Origin: Marsupella aquatica
Taxonomy: Eukaryota; Marchantiophyta
Direction of reading: 5' to 3'
Length of the DNA: 64,000 bases
NCBI GenBank assembly: GCA_973895155.1
Contig: OZ316896.1
Coordinates: forward strand, 16,864,001-16,928,000
The notes under the pieces are model-generated. The model was not told the origin of the DNA, made no database searches, and saw only the letters and a list, made by a program, of their open reading frames with translations. Positions 48,106 to 60,512 of this stretch are shown here, in pieces. How positions within the stretch are numbered: the first letter of the stretch is position 1; each line of letters begins with the position of its first letter. Position numbers and translations under genes: made by a program.

Positions 48106-48680
48106 AGTAACTTGTGCCCTCATGGGGCGGATCAATGGTTTTTTTTAATTTATTTTAAATTTTAAATTTTTATCTCCCCTCATTCTTGAAATTATATAAC
48201 TAGGTCTCAAAACTTGAGTTATGAAATGTATAGCAAATCCCTAACTTTCTTTAATGTCCGAGCTTTAGCACACCCTGGATTGTGTCCTGTTGCCTTTAGG
48301 GAACATGTTTCCCTCCGTGTTAGGCACCTTTTCTTCTTATACAATACAATACAATATAATATTAATATATAGATTACCAAAGGCAATGAGAAGGTACAAG
48401 ATCCAGTACAGTACAGTACTTCAGTGTGTCCAGTACAGTACTTCACTGAGTGCACGTTCACTCCAAAAGGTGGTTCAGCTTTTGAGCCTTTTTTATTTGT
48501 TTATTACGTTGGCTGCACTGTAGGTCCCCTTCCTCAGGCAGTCCCGCGCGTGGAGGGGAGGAATCCACAATCATCGAGAGATGTCCTTTTGCAGCTTTTT
48601 ACACACGGTTACGCGGTGGTAGCCATGAAGTGCAGTCTTTGCTGCAGTCCTGTGGATCTCGATGCCCAGTCCTTCACCAG

Positions 48681-48806
48681 TTGATGCCTCCTTCGACGAG
48701 TTTCATCCACCACAACCATAATTGCTTGCATAAGAATATGAAGTTGATGCCTCCTTCGACGAGTTTCATACACCACAACCATAATTGCTTGCATAAGAAT
48801 ATGAAG
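48681..48806. repeat. Tandem duplication, 63-bp unit
   Basis: TTGATGCCTCCTTCGACGAG starts at 48681 and 48744, and the units differ at a single base. Confidence 0.93.
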
Positions 48807-49008
48807 AAGAAATGACGGAAATTTCCATTTGATTCATCGTACAGAGACACAATGAGAGGACCTTCCGGGATTTTCTCTCCGTGTCTGGGCAAGTAGTAAA
48901 GTTGATGTCAGTTGGTTTTTCGGTCAATCTGTGGATCAATACTTAGAACCCACATTGATCAGCAATCACTAAGAGAATGAATTGCCATTTAGAGTACATA
49001 AACACCAG

Positions 49009-49010
<2 letters not shown>

Positions 49011-49052
<42 letters not shown>
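49011..49052. repeat. (TC)n microsatellite
   Basis: Twenty-one uninterrupted TC units. A shorter CT run follows at about 49254-49268. Confidence 0.98.
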
Positions 49053-49055
<3 letters not shown>

Positions 49056-49734
49056 GGACAAGTAGCGAGTGAGATCCCCATCGGGCTCATCAATTGAAAT
49101 CGATCAGTCGTTCGGTGAATTCTTTCTCTAGTCCATTGAGCGCATGCAGAATCAACATTGATCGGCAATTCACTAAGGAAACGACCGGAGTTTCCATTCA
49201 GAGGACAGAAACCACGACCATGAGAAGAACTTCCAAGAATGACATTAAGTTTGTCTCTCTCTCTCTCTGAAGTGAACATCGCTGAGTAAAAAGAAGGTGG
49301 GTGCCTAAGAAATCGAACTTGGTGGTTCGGTCAGAAAAGGCAGTGATAGAAGATATTGCATGTAGAACTGTAGCAAAGACATTGGATGAGGCGCGTTCGT
49401 CCAGCAGCAGCTCGGCTGTCGGTCCGTTGCATGCACTTGTCTACTCAAGCAATGACGAAAGGGAAATGATTGACACGCCACCTGACGCACTACCTTTGAA
49501 AAAGAGGACATAATCCAACGCGTTGAGCAGAAAGGGAATCCATTCTCCTCACTAATGATTAAATATAGCATCGTTTTCTAGAAGGATACAATCCCGATGT
49601 CCAGCACCTCACTGAAGCAAAAGAAACTACAGTACAATCCGGGTTGATCTTCCGTTCTGCTCCAACAAGTACGATGCTGGACCCCAGAAGCCGAGCATGA
49701 TTGCTGCTGAGGCTTTCTAATGGGTCCCTGTGAC

Positions 49735-49890
49735 GACATCAAAATATGACATGTATAACTTTCTAATGGGTATCAAAATATGACATGTATAACTTTCTAA
49801 TGGGTCCCCTCTAATGGGTCCCTGTAACGACATCAAAATATGACATATATAACTTTCTAATGGGTCCCTGTAACGACATCAAGATATGAC
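49735..49890. repeat. Irregular tandem repeat with CTTTCTAATGGGTCCCTG
   Basis: Four to five copies of a unit joining CTTTCTAATGGGTCCCTG to ATCAAAATATGACAT, some truncated. Confidence 0.85.
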
Positions 49891-51469
49891 ATATATGAGG
49901 TGTAGAATATACCTCCATACCATGATAAATTTCATTATTTTCTTTAAATCAATACATATCAAAATTATGACATATAAGGTCTAACATATCCCTCCATACC
50001 ATAATAAATCTCATTATTTTATTTGAATCAATAAATGCATGCCTTATATGATCACATTTTGATGCGTGATTACCGCAGCAGGGGTTTCTAATGGTGATTT
50101 TCCACTGCTCCGTTTGTGCTCTCCGTTTATTCTTTCTTCCAATGATCATTGCTTGAATTCTCAAGTACAGCTAAGCTACTTTGAAGGTCTACTCTAGAGT
50201 GAAGCCCATAGATGGTAGCTTGCTTAGGGGGAAGCCCATAGACCATCACTTAGGGGGCGATAATTGAATTGGGGATGAGGGTGAAAAATGGAAAGGGGGG
50301 TAAAGTAGTGCTGGGAATAGTGCATAGGGCCGTCTGTGAAGAGAGTTGCTGGAGTAGGGGTCCGGGCCGCATGTGGAAGGGAGTTGATGGATTAGGGAGA
50401 CCACCTGTGAAGAGGTCAGCTGATGTCATTGAAATTCGAGAGCTATGGCGAAACGGCCAGTTTTTCTTCAGTTATTTGCTGTCATCTAGGATAGACACTT
50501 TTTTATCCTCACTTCTATTCACATTCAAAGTAGGGGTAGTCGGGCTAGTAGTTCTACAATCTACATCGACCAGATATGGTGAAACTGACGATTGAGTGCA
50601 AATTCTCAAGTACAAGGAATAGTTCTACAATCTACACTGCAGGATATGATGAGACTGACAACACAGCAGGGTCCAGGGCAAAAGTTTGTCCAGGACCACT
50701 TTTACTGAAAGAAAGACTCCATAAAAAGTTATCCCAAAATCTGTTTCAAACATTTTAGGAGACTCACTTTGCCCCCACACTCATTTTCCATATATATACA
50801 CCCCAACTTAAGCTGTGTCCCCAACCTCAAAGTTCACTCTAGGTAGTAACCCTTCAAAAATTGATCTGCATCATTATTATATAGTTACAGTAGATATACA
50901 AGCCTAATCTAACCAAAATTGCAGGCCAAGGTGTTCACTATTCTTCTAGCCCCATTCTTTTGACCTATGCAATTCACCATAGAGCTCTACCATGGCCAGA
51001 GGTGGTCTTTTGGTAGGTTTTGTCCAGGGCTTTGGTTGTGGTAAGCTTTGCCCTGGGTCCTTTGGGCTCTTTGGCTCATGCCCCTTGATTGGGTCTTTCA
51101 CCTTGATTGAGTCTAAGTTCGGCTATGGGATTGTGTCTCCGAGTTAAGAGTCTTTTGTTCTTTAGCAATTTGATATGTAAAATTAAATGTGTTTCCTTGT
51201 GGTTTGGCTTTCTCTCCAAAGTTCCAATGTGCTTCATTAGCTTCGAGTGTGAAACAGTTAGCAGACCTGACACTTTCTGTCACTAGCCACAAGATAAACA
51301 ATAATTAGCCATCGCCTCATATATCTTATATATTTATATATAGCCATTTTGAAAAGATTCTACTATTTTCCCGCTTCACACGCGAAAGGAATGTCACTTT
51401 TTGCCTTTTTACATGTGAAAACATTCTTTTGCTTTATCTATCCAATAAAGGCCAAGCTTCAACCGTGGG

Positions 51470-51720
51470 ACAAGAATTTACTTGTCGTTTCTATGTCAGA
51501 ATTTACTTGTCGTTTGAATGCCCATACCTGAATTTAGATGTCAATTTAGCCCATACATCAACACAAGAATTACTCGTCAATTTTAGGCCAATTCTATGCC
51601 CATACCTCAAGACAAAATTAGGTGTTAATTTAATGCCCATACCCCTAGACATAGCCACTCATCGATTTTATGTCAATTCTATGCCCATATATATCTTGAG
51701 ACAAGAATTCACTTATTTTA
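51470..51720. repeat. Degenerate tandem repeat containing ATGCCCATACC
   Basis: AATTTACTTGTC and ATGCCCATACC type segments recur four to five times at about 45-60 bp spacing. Confidence 0.55.
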
Positions 51721-51807
51721 TTTGCCCTGCAAGAGGGAGGAGGCACTAAGGGTCTCGTCACAGCTTCTGCAGCCCTCATATTTCCCTTGCTGGAGATCAG
51801 ATAGTAG

Positions 51808-52494
51808 ATGATAGTAGGGAGACCCACATTTTTAGACTGGGATCCAACCCGAAGGTGGACCTGCCCATCCACTTTAGAAGTCTGGTCGCCTCTTCATAGG
51901 TTTACACCTATTGGTGTTCTGTTTAGAGAGGACCTAGTGCAGCACCGGTCAAAGTGGCTAGTGATTGCTACTAGGCAGAGGGAGAGTGGTCCTTCACTGC
52001 AGCTACAACATAGCTATAACAAAATAATTCAGGGTGGCTTTACAAGAAGTTGGGGGCAGTTTCCACATTTTTTTTGTGTCCAAGATCTGATCAAGGCCAT
52101 CCATTTGAGAGAAATTGATGTTGTTCACTTTACAAAACCTTGGGGGCACTTTCAACCGAACCTGTTACCAATCCTATATCGAATGCGGTGGGGCCCAATT
52201 TTTGCTTATGTGGAGCACTCTTTTGTCCTAGATTTTAGACCACCTCTCTTGGTGGTCTCTTCTTCTGGTCGCTTGGTCCATTTCTATTTTAAGTCATTTG
52301 TAATAAAAAGGGAGCCACAAGTCCTTCATAAGATATTCTCTTCTCACATTTATAAAGACTTTACCCAAAGATTACGTGACATTCAGGTGGAGTGGGTACT
52401 TAATCTGTCTTTTAGTCAATTAATCTGGCACCATTGGTTACACTTGGCTTTACAAGACCTTGGGGGCAATAAAAGGATTCAAAAATGCTTTTAG
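51808..52494 (+). CDS. Doubtful ORF of 228 codons, family unknown
   Basis: The frame runs from an ATG near 51808 to TAG at 52492-52494. I recognise no domain, and the composition (many Trp, His, Phe) is odd for a soluble protein. The DNA below it contains three copies of a motif close to CTTTACAAGACCTTGGGGGC (near 52037, 52127 and 52450), and an inverted copy lies outside at about 52560-52580. That points to a repeat or a transposon relic rather than a gene. Confidence 0.25.
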   Translation: MIVGRPTFLDWDPTRRWTCPSTLEVWSPLHRFTPIGVLFREDLVQHRSKWLVIATRQRESGPSLQLQHSYNKIIQGGFTRSWGQFPHFFCVQDLIKAIHLREIDVVHFTKPWGHFQPNLLPILYRMRWGPIFAYVEHSFVLDFRPPLLVVSSSGRLVHFYFKSFVIKREPQVLHKIFSSHIYKDFTQRLRDIQVEWVLNLSFSQLIWHHWLHLALQDLGGNKRIQKCF

Positions 52495-52599
52495 CCCGGA
52501 CACTATATTTAGTGTGTGCAATGGCCCTCGAGTTTGCTTTGGTAAAAAAATTCCCAAGTGCCCCCGAAGTCTTGTAAAGTACTCCTGAGTTGGAAAAAT

Positions 52600-52940
52600 G
52601 AGACCATATGTTTCTAGGAGCTTGTGGCTGCCGAGCTATACACGCAGGTAAGCGTGGCGAACACTGAGTAGAAAGGATGAGACTATCTGTTTATAGGTAA
52701 GCGTGGTGAACACTGAGTAGAAAGAATGAGACTATCTGTTTATAGGAGCTTCTGGCTGCGGAGTTATACAGGCAGGTAAGCTTAGTCAACACGGAAGGTG
52801 GCATCAGGGGAAGGTGAAGGTGGAAGAGGATAGACATTACCTAAGTACGCAGTAGTGAAGTACCCGAAATCGCATCAGAGGAAGGTGAAGGTGGACGAGG
52901 ATGCTTAGACATTACCTGAGCAGGCTGGCCATCGAGTCGT
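52600..52940. repeat. Two short direct duplications upstream of the GT49 gene
   Basis: GTAAGCGTGG(C/T)GAACACTGAG and the following ATGAGACTATCTGTTTATAG occur twice in tandem (about 52648-52745). GCATCAG(G/A)GGAAGGTGAAGG occurs twice about 73 bp apart (near 52801 and 52873). Confidence 0.75.
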
Positions 52941-52963
52941 GAAGGACCCGAAACTAAACAGGG

Positions 52964-55900
52964 ATGGGCGGAGTAGGGCGGTGCAAGAACTGGCAATCCT
53001 TGTTAGCTTGCTACCTGCTGGCTTCTGCGGTTCTTGTGATGATTGTCGTCTTCTTCGCGGAGGATTTTCTATTCCCCACAAAATGCTATAACTTCGAGAG
53101 CCAAGCTGATCAGGTTGGGCTGGTGCAGAAAATAATTGGCATAAGGCGGCCCTTGATGCAAAATTTCGCATCGGCGGACCGCGGCTCGGACACAGTTTCG
53201 AATACCACGAGCGAGATCAGTGTCGAAGAGAATGTGGAGAAGTACCGATCTGTGGAAGTGTCAAATGAGGCAGATGTAACCGAGACCATCGGGACAGGCC
53301 TAGCAAAATCCAAGGAGGACACCGGCGGCGAACGGAATGCAACAGCACTTTCGAGTCCAGTCAGCGTCAGATCGGTAAGCAATGACTGCATGGTGTTCCA
53401 TTCAGTCCCAGGTCTATGTCGCGATCCGAATTGACACACCAACCCCCTCTCCGTAGTATGTGCAAGCCTAATTTCGTCATCGTCGTCATCACCTGATGAT
53501 TGGACTCTCTCCAGTCGCGGCCCACGTTCCATATCATTCTCGATCATACTAGTGGGACTGCCAGCCTTCATATCGTATAGCTGTAAACAAACTTACTAGT
53601 CAGCTAACAATGCCCGTAATTGACGAACTTTTTAATGAAGAATGGTTACGAGCATAATTAATGGAGCAGTTGTGAATGTGATTCCCGATCTGGTTACATC
53701 ATGAGTCGACATTGACAAGTTGCTATGTAGACGCGCGGTGAGAAATTTTCGTCTCGGATTGTGATGCTAGCTTGTGAATCGCTTGTGGCGCGCAGGCTTG
53801 GTTTTACACAAATGTATACAAACATCCCGTCGCAAACCTGAGGAAGTTGACCGCCGAGGACGGAGCTCCGCCCATACAAAGCAACAAACCGCCACCCGAC
53901 AGAGAGATTAGCATTGTTACTCAGGTGAGGTGATCAGCTCATCAAACCATGACTGCGGCTACTTTGGACCTATGCCAGGATTCATTCATTTCATATATAC
54001 GTTCAAGCTGAAGTAAACTATCGATTCCATCGAAGGCGAGTGCGCAAGCACTTTATTTTTGCTGTTGTGTGGCTGAGCAGTGGACTGACTCCTCACCATT
54101 AGACGGTGATGCTCTGGATGCACATTGCCAGTGCTTAAGTTGATTCTTTCTGAAAGCTAACCGCGTCTAGTTCGAAGATGTTGTAAGAAAATAAACGAGG
54201 GAAAACTAGGCAGAAAAGAAACCATCTTCGAGCTCCATTTTTTCGCCGAGAAAACAATCGTTGCAGGGCTGAATCATATCTTGCCATGAAAACAACAGAC
54301 GTAAATGAAGCACCAGGAGTCTAGGAAAAGTCGTCCTTGAATCACGTGCAAAACAAGTACGTCTCAAAGACGAATGTATGCATCTACATCCAATTTATGC
54401 ACTACGATTTGTTCTTGCTATTAGCACTACGTGGCTACGCAAACTCTGAAACCGAAACTTACAATTTATACATAAACAATTCGCCGAGAATCTTAGAAGG
54501 CTTCCTGGAGGTACAATACCATCGTATGATATGTCAATACACCCGCTTGAAATTCGGGCTAGACACTCGGGACCATAGACTAGTTTGGAGTCTAGTGTGA
54601 TTGCGATGATCTTGATCCGATTCCTTCTGCATATCAAGTGAGAAAAAGCGGGACATAGATTAGTGGAGCTAAGTTGGTCTTTCGGAAAGAAGGCAAGGAG
54701 ACCGAATTGGAATCATAATTCATGTACACGTGCAGAACCTGGAATTTCACATACCTGCTTGGTTTGGATCTCAATTCTAAGTGAATAGACTTTTGACCAA
54801 GTCGCGCCGCTGCTCGAAAGCAGACTGACTTTGGTTCCGTACCTTGATGCGCAGACCTCGGTAGATCGACTGGCTGCGTTGGAATCCACATGCTTAGGAT
54901 GGGGGGGCGCTTTAGTTATCGCCGTGCATGTGAGATTGCAGTCAGAGTTTGCCTTTGTCTACGACCAGGTGAAACAAATGCATGCCCGAGTGGAAGAACA
55001 GTCGGGATGTCGAATGGACATTCAGTTGGTCACGGAGGACGGCTTCGAAACTGAAGAAGACGCCATTCGAGCCTTGTATCCAGTATGTTGGAAACCTCTG
55101 GTCTTTGCACACACATCACTTCTTGCTCTTAGTCTTTCCAATTCTAACCTTCCTCGTTCGTATGGGTAAGACCGATTTCGGACAATTGGTCTAGCTTAGT
55201 CAAAGGGCTAACATTTGACAGACAAGGAATAAGTTAAGAAGACTAAGTTGAACATGTTCTGAATTAAAAGGGACCCAAAACTGCATGTCGAACCCTTATA
55301 GGTCCTTTTAGCATGGCAAAGTTCTCGACCGGAAGGCGAGCTCTTTTGAATGCTACAGGAACAGAGGAATATGATTGATAGAGACGAAAGAGTGCTGTGT
55401 GGTGCTCAGAAAACGGTTAAGTCGTCGATATCCCTTGTATGTCCTTCGACTGGATGGAATATTCTCTTAAGTTCGTCAGGTTCGTGTTTAGTTCCTTTTG
55501 ACTGAAGATGTAAACACAGACTCTAGAGAGCTAGCTGGGGCCTGAGCAGCATGTTTGTCATTTCAGTAACATCACCCAATTAACTTGGCGACCGATATAG
55601 TAATCAAGTTTATCAGCTGAGCTCCATGATGGGACTCCTCTCGGTGAAGCTTTTGGGAAGCGAGTTGGAGATACCTCTATTTCGATGGTCAGATTTGTGG
55701 ATCATTGTTAAAGGAAGCAGAAATCATCGGGAATTCGTACCATTGGGAAATGATCACAGACATTATAACTTTATGGTATGCGAAATCAGTGAAGGAAAGG
55801 CAATTGATCCATGAATCTGTCTTTCTTTTTGATAGCCTGTTGAATGATTCATGAAATGGGAGATGATCCCAAGTTAGGAATACTCAAGAGGCAAGTTTAT

Positions 55901-58413
55901 TTGCTTAAACGAGCTTGTGTAACCTCATCATAGCAGAGTTTTAAACCTTTTTCGATATTCTCTACTTCTTGTCTCTCCTCCTTTGAAAACTCTTGTAACT
56001 ATCCTCTCTTGAATTACTTAAGTCGTTGATAGGAATCGAAGTCATGTTCGGAATAACTTTTTTCCTCGCCAATTTCGAGTTAGTACGATTTTCACTCTGA
56101 ATTCGATCTCTTGTGTTGTGAATAGACACTGCTGGGCCATGAAGATGTGTATGACCCAGGGATGTTTGCAAAAGGCCGCGGAATATTTTGTCATATTAGT
56201 GACGAAGGATAGATCTTGGTCCTTTGATCCTACTGCTGGACTATTGGCCGCGGATTCAGGAACTTGTGGTTGAAAATTTGCAGGTGAATGCATTACGAAA
56301 TGTTGCATTGGGGATGGCGACGACAAAGCTTGTTTTTCTGCTTGATGCTGACTTCAAGCCAAGCCCAAGGTAAGATTGATCTTTGCCAGCCTGCGGTTTG
56401 ATCATTTTGTATCTCCCAGCTGCTTTTCCTAACTTCTGCATTTGAGTACCTCATTTGTTGTCATGGACTGAATGTGATGAATTTTCCATCGAATCACTTC
56501 TCATCCGTCACTGAACCTACATTAGTTGCTGGATTAGTTGCTGCACTGCATGGTGCAAATCCTCACAAAGCTGATTTCTGGTGTATAATTACTTTTGATT
56601 AAAAGAACCCTTGATCAAATCTCGCCACATGTTATTCGGTTTGCTAGCACGGTTTAATGTTCTCCATAATCATGCTCTTCAGCTTGTTCTGCAGTGTGGC
56701 TGCTTTTGGTTATTGTCGTCAAGGTCTTGTTAGGTTTTGTGTTTTGATACTGTGTAATGATAACCAAGGCCTGAACTCAAGGTAAATGCCTTGAATCAGA
56801 ACCGTGGTTTATTACACTTCATAAATATGAGTTGAGTAATGATTATGAGTAATCTGACAGAGCTCTCTTTGAGATGTTTGAATGTCTGAATTGAAGGCTG
56901 CACGAGATTCTCACCGAGGACAAAGAAAAATATCAGAACCTCTTGAGACAGGCAACCGACGAAAGGCAACTCTTTGTGGTGCCCGCTTTTGAAGCAGTAA
57001 GTGTCAATAGCCGTCACACAAAAGTGCCCGTGACGGTTCCTGAAACCATGGAGGACTTGAGGGAAAGGTGGAAGAAGATGACTGTTGATTGCTTTCACTG
57101 CCTAAAGTCTCCAACAGGTCATGTGCCCACGAATTTCAAAAAGTTCTTCAACCCCAAGACAACCGATCCATACCCAATTTCTTACAGGTACCTGCATACC
57201 TCTTCAGCATACCTCACTGACCTTTTCAAATGGCAAATAGGTTAAATATTTCTTCATTCATAGGTGCGATTTGATACCAATTACGGGGTGCTTTTGTGGA
57301 GTTGTTGGATCTAAGTCATGCGCTATTGATCCTTCAGAGACGGATTTGAACCATACGTCGTAGGTGCTCTTGATGCAATTCCTCCATATGATGCGCGATT
57401 CAGGTATGGTCATCAGTTCTACTTACTTCATCAGTTGCATGAAAAGAAAATGTACAGAATGAAGTCAGCTACCGTTTTGTAGCTCGGTCTTCATTTTATT
57501 CTGCAACAGTGCATCTAATTTTCCTCGTGCGGTGTGTTTCAGGGGTTATGGTGAAAACAAAGTTTCACACATCTATTCCTGTGCAGCTGATGGCATGGGC
57601 TTTCAAGTTCTTCCAAATGTTTATGTCTTCGAACTACCCCACCCTCCTTCTAAAGCTCACGACTCTTACATCGGGAGGCGTAAGGTAGCAATCATCCAGA
57701 CTCTACAAATATCAAGTCAATCATAGAGAGCTTAAAGCTTTCACCTAGATTGCATATTAAGGTCGGAACGAATTAAGTTCCAGTCCTGTCATTTTGGTTT
57801 TAAGACGGTGTTAGGTATTAGGAAATCAATGTAGCTCATTGAATGGTGTCATACTGTAAGTCCAATAGATCCAATGGCTCATGTTATCTCTTACATCCCA
57901 AAGCATAAGCCATTGTATCTAATGGACTAATTGGAATAAGGTCACAAACTAGTGAAGTAATCTACAGCAGCAATCTCCAGAGGACAAAATTAATTATCCA
58001 CAGCAGAGTACTCCATACGTGTCATTGAAATGCCATGGGAGAGCACCTAGGGACGATGAATACACGGCCTCTTGGTGTATGGAAAATATGCAGAGAAACA
58101 GCAGGAATTGTCTCTTTAGCTAATGTTTCGGTAGGTTGCATGGTTCTCAAAGGTCAGCAAACGAAAAATCTCTAGTGGTAAACCTTCGCTGAATGCACAG
58201 AGGAAAACGATTTAAACACGAGATGTAATGTGATTACTAATCAGTATGCGACCTTTTGTCATGCAGGATCCAGATCAAAGATTGCGGATTGTAGGCCTGT
58301 ACCGTCAATTTAAACATGAGATAGCGGAGATACAAAAGAAGAAGAACGCTGAAAGATACCGCCATTTCTTGCACACAGCAGAAAGAAAACTCAAAAATGA
58401 GGAGCCCAGTTGA
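52964..58413 (+). CDS. GT49-family glycosyltransferase (LARGE/B4GAT1-like), type II membrane protein, 8 exons
   Basis: Exons: 52964-53374, 53796-53924, 54855-55082, 56284-56369, 56897-57187, 57338-57403, 57543-57684 and 58267-58413. All introns are GT-AG and the sum is 1500 nt, 499 residues. A short cytosolic N-terminus is followed by one membrane anchor (about residues 14-34) and a variable stem, as in Golgi glycosyltransferases. The catalytic part shows YP|VNALRNVA, the metal-binding DAD in FLLDADFKPSP (near residues 277-279), VVPAFEA, DGFEPYVVGA, and GYGENKVSHI followed by GFQVLPNVYVFELPHPPS. These are hallmarks of GT49. In animals relatives add glucuronic acid or xylose to the matriglycan of dystroglycan. 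The plant substrate is unknown. The exon 7 donor at 57685 and the last exon keep the frame. Confidence 0.88.
57859..57928. other. Foldback in GT49 intron 7
   Basis: Arms 57859-57882 and 57905-57928 pair over 24 bp with a few mismatches around a 22-nt loop. It could be a small MITE remnant or a chance hairpin. Confidence 0.4.
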
Positions 58414-59953
58414 TTCCGCTGCCTCCATGAATACGGGCTAGACACATCTACATCTACTGCAGCTTCTGCTTCGACGATGAAAGAGTGGTCACGAGAGATG
58501 AGTTTTTACTTGGCTACGAGTGCAGTGGGCCTTTTGTACCTTAAACCACCACTGGCCATATAATTGGAGGAGTGTCCAAAAAGGAGGAGTGTCCAATTTT
58601 TTTTCACTTCTTCACATTCCTTTCCTCTACCCTTCCTCCCCTCTACCCTGAGACTTTGCTCCACAATTTTGGGGCACAATTTTGGGAAAAAGTACTAAGA
58701 GTGGTGAAATCTGTGTAACCAGGTTTTTGTCATGGCTAGTGGCTCTTTAAACATAACAAACCATGGCCTCCTTTTTACCCTCACAGCAGGGGCTAAAATA
58801 TTCTTTGCCTCTAAGGAATTCAGAGCAATGACATTTCAAGTACAACAGCATACATCTGACCCCAAGAGGGCATACATGTGAGAGACCCAAGAGGAGCATG
58901 AACAGTAAAGGACGGGGACGATGTGGAGGATGATGTGGCCCGCACCAAAGCCAGCAGAACACGCAATTCAACTTTACATAATGTTATAAAGAGAGTTTTA
59001 TATAAGCTAGCTCAACCTCGTGCTTTGCATAGAAGATATTGTTACGGAAAAGACGTTGTATAGAAGAAATGTGGTCCGCGAAAGATATTGCTGAGTAGAA
59101 GATGTGGTTCTGTAAAAGATGTCATTTTGTGAAAGAGGTTGAATAATATATGTCATTACGGAAAACAGGTTGTTGTGCTTAGGGTTTCATTGAATGCGTG
59201 AAAACACATTGTTGCTTAAAAGATGTCAATGTGTGTTCCACAAAAGATGTCTTTGCACGGAATCTCATATTACACCCAATAGTCTTTCTATAAATTTTAA
59301 CAAACCCCTCCTCTCCAGTTTTCTTAAGGCTCTCCCCCCCAATCTTTGTAACTCTTCCGCCACCCCATCCAACGTCTAGGTTATAAATTCAATCCATTCC
59401 CCCCTTTTTAATTTAAATTATGCCCCCTTCTTTTCCCCTTCTCTAACCCCTAAAGCCAAGCGGTAACTTATTACTACCCCCTTCAAGTTAAAGAAAAATG
59501 AATAACTTGTCTGAGAGGCCCACCAAGATCCTTTGTGTACTTAAGTAGTTATTTTCTTTTATTTAAGACTCACTTTGTGTGGGACAAATGACATGCTCCA
59601 TGTGAATCCTAATGCCAAACATTCTGGCCCACCCCTGCTCCCCTCTCGTGTCTCAAGAGCATCTAAACTAAACACATGTATCCTAAAATCACTTTAAAAG
59701 CACAAGTTACAGAAGTGCAATTTTAATTTCCTTGGATATCTGTCATTCTACATCTCATCACTAGAATCTTAGGGCTTTTAAATCTCACCTAAGAGGCGAA
59801 AAGGCGCAGGCCAAGGAGGAAGGCTTGGGTGTAGAAACCCAATCTTGGAAAATCTGATGGTCTCAATTTGGAAGACTACCACGTCAGAAGAACAAGAGCA
59901 GGAGTGCTTATTATAGGTTTTTGTGTGTGTTTAAACCTGCTGGTAGAGGAATT
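58414..59953. other. Non-coding interval with degenerate repeat
   Basis: No gene is supported. At about 59035-59245 an AAAAGATGTC-like segment recurs irregularly (GAAGATATTG, AAAAGATGTCAT, AAAAGATGTCTT), much like the array at 46318-46680. Confidence 0.45.
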
Positions 59954-60357
59954 TGTTGATTTTCTTGTAGGAAAAACAGCACATCCTACAAAATTGTGGG
60001 GAGAAATCAGATCAGGAAAAACACTCCAAACATACACGTGCTCAATAATTATGTGGTTCGCCTCAAGGTTGGCTACGTCCACGGGAAGACCAAGCTTTAT
60101 TAATGGTTATGTGTCTACTCAAGCATCACCATAACTCTCATCTCTTCAAGCTCTTATCTCTTGCTATATCATTGTGTTCTCTCTTGAGAACTCTCTTGTG
60201 TGTTCTCACACCATATACAAGTTGAAGAGATAAGGACCAATCTCTTCAACTAGGGTTTACTTTAACCCTAGTTAACATACTAACCATAGTTCAACCCAAG
60301 ACTGAGTTAACCTCTACAAACTCTCCCTTGACTCACGTCTTGGGAGGGTTCATAACA
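59954..60357 (-). repeat. 3' LTR of the copia element (about 404 bp)
   Basis: Inferred from TGTTATGAACC at 60357, directly after a purine tract, and an end AAAATCAACA at 59954, giving TGTT...AACA termini. No second LTR is in view, so the borders are unconfirmed. Confidence 0.55.
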
Positions 60358-60372
60358 TTGTCTTTTCCTTAC
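60358..60372 (-). other. Polypurine tract of the copia element
   Basis: The minus strand reads GTAAGGAAAAGACAA immediately before the inferred LTR start. Confidence 0.5.
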
Positions 60373-60512
60373 AAGTTCCTCCGCGGGAAGTTCAAGACAG
60401 TAGGGCCAAAGGACCCTCCCCCTAATGCAAGGGTTAACTAGAACTAAGCCGTAGCCGATAAGCCATCGGATGGAGTACTCATATAGAGACATTTTCTTGG
60501 TTAACTCTATAT

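Larger units (their letters stand above)
46681..51469. other. Non-coding, repeat-rich interval
   Basis: No supportable gene. Apart from the tandem repeats listed separately, the sequence is AT-rich and featureless. Confidence 0.45.
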
